A DNA stretch of 64,000 nucleotides from CAJFUR01 sp904420575 (lineage in GTDB: Bacteria > Actinomycetota > Coriobacteriia > Coriobacteriales > Eggerthellaceae), in contig OZ221973.1 in assembly GCA_965119745.1 (NCBI GenBank), positions 1,674,001-1,738,000 on the forward strand, written 5' to 3'. Below, one piece after another: positions 58,832-64,000 of the stretch. A model generated the notes under the pieces. That model was not told where the DNA came from. It saw only the letters and a list, made by a program, of their open reading frames with translations, and did not search any database. Within the stretch, counting starts at the first letter, position 1. Every line of letters begins with the position of its first letter. The translations under genes and the position numbers were made by a program.

Positions 58832-59902
58832 ATGGAAAAGATCACGGAACGCGAGAACTTTCTGCGCATGCTGCGGCACGAGCGACCGGACTTCATGCCG
58901 CACCAGCCGAGCTTGTTGCAGATGATCATCCCGAGCGCCATCGGCGACCGTGCCGAGAACTGCGGGACGGGATACGACTGGTTCGGCGTGCATTGGACCG
59001 AGGATCCCGACATGCCCATGATGCCGATGGTCACGCCGGGCATGCCCCCGGTGCTCGAAGACATCGAGGATTGGGAGGAGGTCATAGAGTGGCCCGACCT
59101 CGACGCCATCGACTGGGAGGCGTGCGCGCGCAAGGACGTGCCCGTCAAGGACCCGTCCAAGATCCTGTGCGCCATGATGGTTTCGGGGCCGTTCGAGCGG
59201 CTGCACGACCTCATGGGATTCGAGGGGGCGCTCTGCGCGCTCGTGACCAACCCCGAAGAGTGCGAGGCGTTCTTCTCCCGGCTGTGCGACTTCAAGATCG
59301 AGCAGATCAAGCGGCTGAAAGAGCATTACGACGTGGACATGGTGCATTTCCAGGACGACTGGGGCACGCAGACCGACCTCATGTTCCAGCCCGAGATCTG
59401 GCGCACGCTGATCCGGCCTCACGTGAAGCGCGTCGTGGATGCGGCTCACGAACTGGGCGTCCTGTTCGACCAGCACAGCTGCGGCAAGATCGACCGCATC
59501 GTGGGCGAAGTCATCGACATGGGCATCGACGTGCTCGACCCCGTGCAGCCGGTGAACGACCTGCCGCACTGGATCGACGAATACAAGGACAAGGTGGTGT
59601 TCATGGGCGCCCTCGACGCGCAGAACGTCATCGACCGTCCCGACGCCACCGACGAAGAGATCATGGCGGAGGTCAAAGGCAAGATAGACCTGTTCGGCAA
59701 CGCGGGCGCGCGCTTCATCCCCTTTGCCGTGTCGCTCACCCCCAACGTGATGAAGGCACTCGACGACTGCTTCGTCTACGGGCGCACCTTCTACAGCGAC
59801 GCCTACGCCGACGACGTGGCGGCCTTCGAAAAGGAGATCGCCCGGCGCGGGGACGTGCCGCTGAAGAAGGGCACCGTGCCCGGCACCGACATGAACCAGT
59901 GA
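58832..59902 (+). CDS. URO-D-superfamily protein (methylcobamide methyltransferase-like)
   Basis: 356-aa protein of the uroporphyrinogen decarboxylase fold. The HSCGKIDRIVGEVIDMGIDVLDPVQP segment gives the His-x-Cys zinc site of the MtaA/MtbA-like methyltransferases rather than the heme enzyme; the other conserved patch is MVHFQDDWGTQTDLMF. In that group a zinc-bound thiol or corrinoid accepts methyl groups, and related proteins act in O-demethylation of methoxyaromatics. No corrinoid protein or activase is nearby. AGGAGG precedes ATG 58832. Being last after an MFS and molybdoenzyme set, it might act on the same aromatic substrate (inference only). Confidence 0.8.
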   Translation: MEKITERENFLRMLRHERPDFMPHQPSLLQMIIPSAIGDRAENCGTGYDWFGVHWTEDPDMPMMPMVTPGMPPVLEDIEDWEEVIEWPDLDAIDWEACARKDVPVKDPSKILCAMMVSGPFERLHDLMGFEGALCALVTNPEECEAFFSRLCDFKIEQIKRLKEHYDVDMVHFQDDWGTQTDLMFQPEIWRTLIRPHVKRVVDAAHELGVLFDQHSCGKIDRIVGEVIDMGIDVLDPVQPVNDLPHWIDEYKDKVVFMGALDAQNVIDRPDATDEEIMAEVKGKIDLFGNAGARFIPFAVSLTPNVMKALDDCFVYGRTFYSDAYADDVAAFEKEIARRGDVPLKKGTVPGTDMNQ

Positions 59903-59942
59903 GGGCAAGGTGGCAGGGCACCGAAGCAGCGTGACGTGTCGG

Positions 59943-59981
59943 CGGCGTTCGTCCTTCTGATGCTCGCAGGGACGAACGCCG
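59943..59981 (+). terminator. Rho-independent terminator between convergent genes
   Basis: CGGCGTTCGTCC (59943-59954) and GGACGAACGCCG (59970-59981) pair perfectly, loop 15 nt, followed by TTTCGTC. Separates the URO-D gene from the convergent toxin gene. Confidence 0.7.
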
Positions 59982-59997
59982 TTTCGTCACGACGCAA

Positions 59998-60405
59998 TTA
60001 CAGCGCGACCTCGTCCCACTCCTCCAACGACAGGCCGGGGACGCGCTTGAACTCGCGGACGTTGTTGGTGACGAGCACGGCGCCATGCGCAAGCGCCGTG
60101 GCGGCTATGAGCAGGTCGTTGGGGCCTATGAGCTTGCCTTTCCGCTCTAGGTAGGAACGGACTCGGCTGTAATGCCGTGCGCATTTCGAGCAGAAGGGGA
60201 CTACTTCGAACGGCAGCAACAGGCTTTCGATTGCAAAGCGCGCGCGTTCTGGATCCTGGCTCTTTTCTGCTCCTACCAACAGTTCGGCTTCGACGATGGC
60301 AGGAACCTTGAACAGGCGCGGATCGCTCGCGCGCATGATGTCGTAGCCGTGAGGCATGCGACCGCGCAAGAAGTCGACGAAAATGTTCGTGTCAATCAGA
60401 TACAT
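59998..60405 (-). CDS. vapC: PIN-domain toxin, VapC family
   Basis: 135-aa PIN-domain ribonuclease. Acidic catalytic residues are in place: Asp5 (LIDTNIFVDFL), Glu41 (VEAELLVG), Asp97 (GPNDLLIAATAL) and Asn114/115 (VTNNVREF). VapC toxins cleave tRNA or rRNA until neutralised by their antitoxin. The start is nine bases after the antitoxin stop, so both are on one transcript. It ends VPGLSLEEWDEVAL. Confident family call; target RNA unknown. Confidence 0.88.
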   Translation of the reverse strand: MYLIDTNIFVDFLRGRMPHGYDIMRASDPRLFKVPAIVEAELLVGAEKSQDPERARFAIESLLLPFEVVPFCSKCARHYSRVRSYLERKGKLIGPNDLLIAATALAHGAVLVTNNVREFKRVPGLSLEEWDEVAL

Positions 60406-60414
60406 GGCTGCCTT

Positions 60415-60660
60415 TTAGTTTCGGAAAGCGAAATCGTCAAAGGAATAGGAATCGTCTTCCCAGGACAATTCGGGCGGCGCCACGAACGTCTCGTCGTCCA
60501 GTGCGCCGTACAGGTCGAAGAAGCCCTTCGGCCAGGCCGACACGTTGTTTTCGCGGATGACCCTGCTCGCATGCTTGGAAAGGGAAACGCCTTCGCGTGT
60601 CGCATCCTGGCGCAAGATATCCATGGTGTCGTCGTCAAGATAAAGAGAAAGCTGTGGCAT
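60415..60660 (-). CDS. Antitoxin, ribbon-helix-helix type
   Basis: 81-aa protein: N-terminal MPQLSLYLDDDTMDILRQDATREGVSLSKHASRVI gives the ribbon-helix-helix DNA-binding fold; the acidic C-terminal tail (YGALDDETFVAPPELSWEDDSYSFDDFAF) should wrap and block VapC. GAAGGAG precedes ATG 60660. It should autorepress the module through the repeats in its promoter. First gene of the toxin-antitoxin operon. Confidence 0.85.
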   Translation of the reverse strand: MPQLSLYLDDDTMDILRQDATREGVSLSKHASRVIRENNVSAWPKGFFDLYGALDDETFVAPPELSWEDDSYSFDDFAFRN

Positions 60661-60695
60661 GGCAATCGCTCCTTCGCCGCGCACGTCGTTTGAAA

Positions 60696-60726
60696 CAAGT
60701 ATATACGCAAGTATATGTTTCGTCAA
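60696..60726 (-). promoter_or_regulatory. Promoter/operator of the toxin-antitoxin module
   Basis: On the minus strand TTGACG (60721-60726), a 17-bp spacer and TATACT (60698-60703). CAAGTATAT occurs twice on the plus strand (60696-60704 and 60708-60716), overlapping the -10 box, as expected for ribbon-helix-helix autorepression. Confidence 0.75.
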
Positions 60727-60750
60727 GAAGCTCGCTTGCCATGTACGCAA

Positions 60751-61125
60751 GGTTTCCGGCAGGGACGGGCTGTGCGCGCAGTCCGGCCGACGGAGGCCTG
60801 CGATCCCGGCCTCGACCTGTGGCCGACGTCCGACCTCCCTGCGTCCACAAGGGGATCCGCAGGCGCAATGCCTTCAAGCAGCAGCCCATCGGCGGCTTTC
60901 CGCAAATTAAACCTGTAGGGTGTACGCCTCGCCCGCCCCCCAGGGGCATTCTGACCGCGCAGGACAATAGCCAAACCTGCGTTCTCCCCGTACTTTTGAA
61001 CGGACGGCAACGAGCGGCCGCGCCTTGTTTCGTGCAGCCGCGTCGCTGACTTTCGGCGATGGGGGCATACGTGCGCCATGTCGCGAAAGCGCTGCCACCA
61101 TCGCGACGAGAAGAGGAGGAAACGT
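60751..61125. other. Intergenic region upstream of molybdoenzyme 61126
   Basis: 375 bp without a supported gene. No copy of the CATCGT/ACGATG element was found. CGATGG near 61056 is the only partial similarity. Promoter not identified. Confidence 0.35.
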
Positions 61126-63480
61126 ATGGAAGAAATGAAGGCCAGGCCCGCCGTTCCGCTTCCCACGCTGGGAGCCACCAACGACCTGGGCAAGCCGTGG
61201 CGCTTTGAGGAGGACGGCTGCACCGTCACCCGCACGGCTCCCTGGTCGCCTCCGGGGTGCCATCCGGTCGGATGCGGCCTCAAGCTGTACGTCGACCAAG
61301 AGGGCAAGCTCGTCAAGGTCGAGGGCGACGAGAACCAGCAGATCACCCAAGGCCGCCTGTGCGTGCGTTGCCTGACGCTCAAGGACTACGTGTACAATCC
61401 TAGCCGCATCGTCCATCCCCTGAAGCGCGACCCGAAGCATCGCGGACAGGCCGACAAATGGGAGCGCTGCACGTGGGACGAGGCCCTCGACATCATCGAG
61501 GAGAACTACCGCCGCATCACGGCAGAGTACGGCTATGAAAGCGTCGTGTTCTTCGTGGGCACCGGCCGCGAGGGCGGCACGCTCGGCCCGTACGGCACCT
61601 ACATGCTGCGTTCGCCCAACATGTGCTACACGCAGTCGGGCTACGCCTGCTACGTGCCGCGCATGGCTGCGGCCGCGTACAACCTGGGCAGCCCCTACCC
61701 GGAAATCGACTATGCCGGCGGCCTGCCCGGCCGCTTCGAAGACCCGGCGTTCGTAAATCCCGAATGCATCATGATCTGGGGCAAAGCCCCTCTTGCCTCC
61801 AATCCCGACGGATTCTTCGGCCATGCGGTCGTCGACATGATGCGCCGCGGCGCCCGTCTCATCGTGGTCGACCCGCGCATCACGTGGCTTTCCTCCCGGG
61901 CCGACTATCACCTGCGGGTCCGCCCGGGCACCGATGCGGCGCTTGCCATGGCCATGCTGAACACCATCATTCAGGAAGACCTGTACGATCACGACTTCGT
62001 GGAATACTGGTGCTACGGCTTCGAGCAGCTTGCCGAACGGGTGGCAGAGATGCCGGCCGAGAAGGCCGGGGAGATCTGCGGCATCGATCCCGCCTACATC
62101 AAGGACGCCGCCCGCATGTACGCCAACGCCAAGCCCGCGTCGCTGCAATGGGGCCTTGCGTTCGACCAGAGCACGAACGGCATGCAACTGTCCCATTGCG
62201 CCATCTGCCTCATGGCGCTCACGGCCAACATCGACGTTCCGGGCGGCCAGATTCTGGGCAATGCGAACTCCGGCCAGAACGAGACCGGCTTCGGCTTCGA
62301 AGAGGCGCTTGGCAAGGACCTCATCAGCAAGATGATCGGCCTGAAGGAGTATCCCGCCTACGCCAACACCATCCTCGACGCCCATGCGGACCTCACGCTC
62401 AAGGCCATGGAGACGGGCGACCCCTATCCCATTAAGATGGGCTTCTATGCCGGCAACAACCTGATGAGCTGCACGTCCATGGAACCGAAGCGGTGGCACG
62501 ACGCCATGGTGAACACGCTGGAGTTCTGCTTCACGCTGGAGTGCTTCATGACGCCCTCCGCACAGGCCACCTGCGACGTGTTCCTGCCGCTGGCCACCGC
62601 CGCGGAAGAGGACGGCGTCGAATTCGCGCATTACGGCGCCACGCCGGTGGGCACCGGGTTCATGAACAAGGCCATCACGGTGGGCGAGTGCAAGACCGAC
62701 ATGGAGACGTGCATGCTGGTGGGCAAGCGGCTCAACCCGCAGCTGTGGGAGAACTACCACGACGTCTACGACTTCATCGACGACCTGCGCCTGCACAACA
62801 ACCACCGCTTCAAGGACGTGTGCAAGGAAGTGTACGTGCAGAAGGACGTGGAATACTACAAGTACGAAACGGGCCATCTGCGCAAGGACGGCATGCCCGG
62901 ATTCAACACGCCGACCGGGCGCGTGGAGTTGTGGTCTACCATGTTTTCCCAGTTCGGCGACGATCCGCTGCCGTACTACCAGGAGCCGGACTTCAGCCCC
63001 GTCAGCACGCCGGAACTGGCGAAGGAGTATCCCTTCGTGCTGACCACGGGCGCGCGCGAGTACGCCTTCTTCCATTCCGAAAACCGCCAGGTGCCGTACT
63101 GCCGCGAACTGTGTCCCGACCCGTTGGTGGAGATCAACCCGAAGACCGCGGCGCGGCTGGGCATAACGGACGGCCAGTGGTGCGAAGTGTGGAACCAGTT
63201 CGGCTCGGCCAAGATGAAGGCCAAGGTCACCATTGCCGTGGACGAGAACACCATCCATGGACAGCATGGCTGGTGGTTCCCCGAAGAGGACGGGTCGGAA
63301 CCGAACCTGTACGGCACCTTCCGCTCCAACATCAACAATCTCATCCCGAACTTCCACTTCGGCAAGCTCGGGTTCGGCGCTCCCTGCAAGTGCATGATCT
63401 GCAACGTGAGGCCCCTGGCCGAGAATTACGACACCGACATGCAGATGGTCTGGGAGAAGTTCAAGAGGGAGGACCAGTAA
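61126..63480 (+). CDS. Molybdopterin oxidoreductase catalytic subunit (catechol dehydroxylase-like, subgroup A)
   Basis: 784-aa cytoplasmic molybdoenzyme, closest in the window to 43522. Cluster ligands Cys45, Cys50, Cys79, Cys82 (PPGCHPVGC, GRLCVRC). Other blocks: GTGREGGTLGPYGTY, CYTQSGYACYVPRM, IWGKAPLASNPDGFFGHAVV, VDPRITWLSSRADYH, and GQHGWWFPEEDGSEPNLYG. GAGGAGG precedes ATG 61126, preferred over an in-frame ATG 48 bases earlier. Fe-S subunit 63584 lies 103 bp downstream. The toxin-antitoxin pair separates it from the rest of the island. It belongs to the transhydroxylase/catechol dehydroxylase branch; substrate unknown. Confidence 0.88.
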   Translation: MEEMKARPAVPLPTLGATNDLGKPWRFEEDGCTVTRTAPWSPPGCHPVGCGLKLYVDQEGKLVKVEGDENQQITQGRLCVRCLTLKDYVYNPSRIVHPLKRDPKHRGQADKWERCTWDEALDIIEENYRRITAEYGYESVVFFVGTGREGGTLGPYGTYMLRSPNMCYTQSGYACYVPRMAAAAYNLGSPYPEIDYAGGLPGRFEDPAFVNPECIMIWGKAPLASNPDGFFGHAVVDMMRRGARLIVVDPRITWLSSRADYHLRVRPGTDAALAMAMLNTIIQEDLYDHDFVEYWCYGFEQLAERVAEMPAEKAGEICGIDPAYIKDAARMYANAKPASLQWGLAFDQSTNGMQLSHCAICLMALTANIDVPGGQILGNANSGQNETGFGFEEALGKDLISKMIGLKEYPAYANTILDAHADLTLKAMETGDPYPIKMGFYAGNNLMSCTSMEPKRWHDAMVNTLEFCFTLECFMTPSAQATCDVFLPLATAAEEDGVEFAHYGATPVGTGFMNKAITVGECKTDMETCMLVGKRLNPQLWENYHDVYDFIDDLRLHNNHRFKDVCKEVYVQKDVEYYKYETGHLRKDGMPGFNTPTGRVELWSTMFSQFGDDPLPYYQEPDFSPVSTPELAKEYPFVLTTGAREYAFFHSENRQVPYCRELCPDPLVEINPKTAARLGITDGQWCEVWNQFGSAKMKAKVTIAVDENTIHGQHGWWFPEEDGSEPNLYGTFRSNINNLIPNFHFGKLGFGAPCKCMICNVRPLAENYDTDMQMVWEKFKREDQ

Positions 63481-63583
63481 TGCGCTCGCGCGCCTCGTGG
63501 CGCGGCGGCCTGGGCACACGCGTGCATGCGTTCGTCCAAAAAAACCGCCAACAGCGGTGCGCGCACGTCTCGAGGAAGGATCG

Positions 63584-64000
63584 ATGATGGAAAACACGTA
63601 CGGGCTTCTGATCGACTACGAATACTGCACGGGTTGCCAGTCGTGCGAAGTGGCCTGCAAGGAAGAGCACGGCTATCCGGTGGGCACGTGGGGCATCCGC
63701 GTGTTCGACGACGGTCCCTGGGAAGTCGAGGATCGTCACGTGAATTGGAACAAGCTGCCGTTCCCCACCGACCTGTGCGACCTGTGTGCCGAACGCACGG
63801 CGGTGGGGCGCGAGCCCACGTGCGTGCACCACTGCCTGGCGAACGTGATGCGCTATGGCACGGTGGCCGAACTGGCCCCGATGCTGGCAGAAAAGCCCAA
63901 GCAGGTGCTGTTCGTGCCCCAGTTCAAGCCATACGAGGCCAAGGGCCCGTTCGTGCCCAAGAACAAGCTTGCGGGCAAGGTACATCGGGCGGCGGCCATC
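63584..64000 (+). CDS. Fe-S electron-transfer subunit, 3' end outside window
   Basis: At least 138 residues, running off the window. Motif 1 CTGCQSCEVAC and motif 2 CDLCAERTAVGREPTCVHHC give two [4Fe-4S] clusters. The C-terminal extension (FKPYEAKGPFVPKNKLAGK) matches the 163-aa subunit at 45901, confirming that subgroup A catalytic subunits pair with this longer type. GAGGAAGGA lies upstream of two adjacent ATG codons (63584 and 63587); either may be used. Confidence 0.9.
   Translation, partial: MMENTYGLLIDYEYCTGCQSCEVACKEEHGYPVGTWGIRVFDDGPWEVEDRHVNWNKLPFPTDLCDLCAERTAVGREPTCVHHCLANVMRYGTVAELAPMLAEKPKQVLFVPQFKPYEAKGPFVPKNKLAGKVHRAAAI

Noticed and set aside
60751..61125. Third copy of the CATCGT/ACGATG operator upstream of 61126
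   Set aside because: Only an isolated CGATGG matches; spacing and flanks do not, so it was not called.

Overview
The window is 64 kb of high-GC bacterial DNA. Its gene content is typical of an anaerobic gut actinobacterium of the family Eggerthellaceae (Coriobacteriia; Eggerthella, Gordonibacter or a relative). The family call rests on many DMSO-reductase-superfamily molybdoenzymes with small ferredoxin-like partners, Tat-exported flavoprotein reductases, LuxR regulators whose N-terminal halves are polytopic membrane domains, and a CBS-domain family II pyrophosphatase. The genus cannot be fixed from sequence reading alone. I recognised no rRNA, tRNA, CRISPR array, insertion sequence or phage gene.

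Layout. 1-2 kb: the 3' part of pcrA/uvrD. 2-5 kb: a membrane LuxR regulator with a small membrane protein (minus strand), divergent from an aromatic-acid-type MFS carrier. 8.1-12.5 kb: an unusual molybdoenzyme locus. Its catalytic subunit has lost all four N-terminal Fe-S cysteines and its small subunit has lost seven of eight, and several small proteins flank it. 12.5-21 kb: serine dehydratase, LuxR plus flavoprotein lipoprotein, CBS-pyrophosphatase, a PQ-loop-like protein and an M20 peptidase. 21-24.5 kb: exported flavoprotein plus triheme lipoprotein, then a MerR regulator. 24.9-30 kb: rpsL-rpsG-fusA-rpsJ-rplC-rplD-rplW, without tuf and ended by a strong terminator right after rplW. 30-37 kb: another flavoprotein lipoprotein, a Vat-type acetyltransferase and an ABC/FtsX pair with a long coiled coil. 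37.7-40 kb: two zinc-ribbon microproteins and trigger factor. 40-64 kb: the main molybdoenzyme island. It holds two tandem LuxR genes (the first broken at a ten-G tract), four catalytic subunits each followed by an Fe-S subunit, three MFS carriers, an FKBP-type isomerase, a URO-D-family protein and a PIN/RHH toxin-antitoxin pair.

How it may work. The catalytic subunits resemble the pyrogallol transhydroxylase / catechol dehydroxylase branch of the molybdopterin oxidoreductases. MFS carriers probably import small (perhaps aromatic) substrates, cytoplasmic alpha-beta molybdoenzymes convert them, and membrane LuxR proteins sense ligands and switch each locus. Two molybdoenzyme promoters (about 43.4 and 47.6 kb) share a long conserved element just upstream of and overlapping the -35 box, a good candidate operator. 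Exported flavoproteins add extracytoplasmic electron acceptors.

Most novel points: a molybdoenzyme pair apparently stripped of Fe-S clusters; a poly-G tract that could phase-switch a membrane LuxR regulator; a shared operator for two molybdoenzyme loci; two 364-bp identical copies of an Fe-S subunit gene; and a family of tiny Met-Cys-starting zinc-ribbon proteins linked to molybdoenzymes and peptidyl-prolyl isomerases. Substrates are not determinable from sequence.
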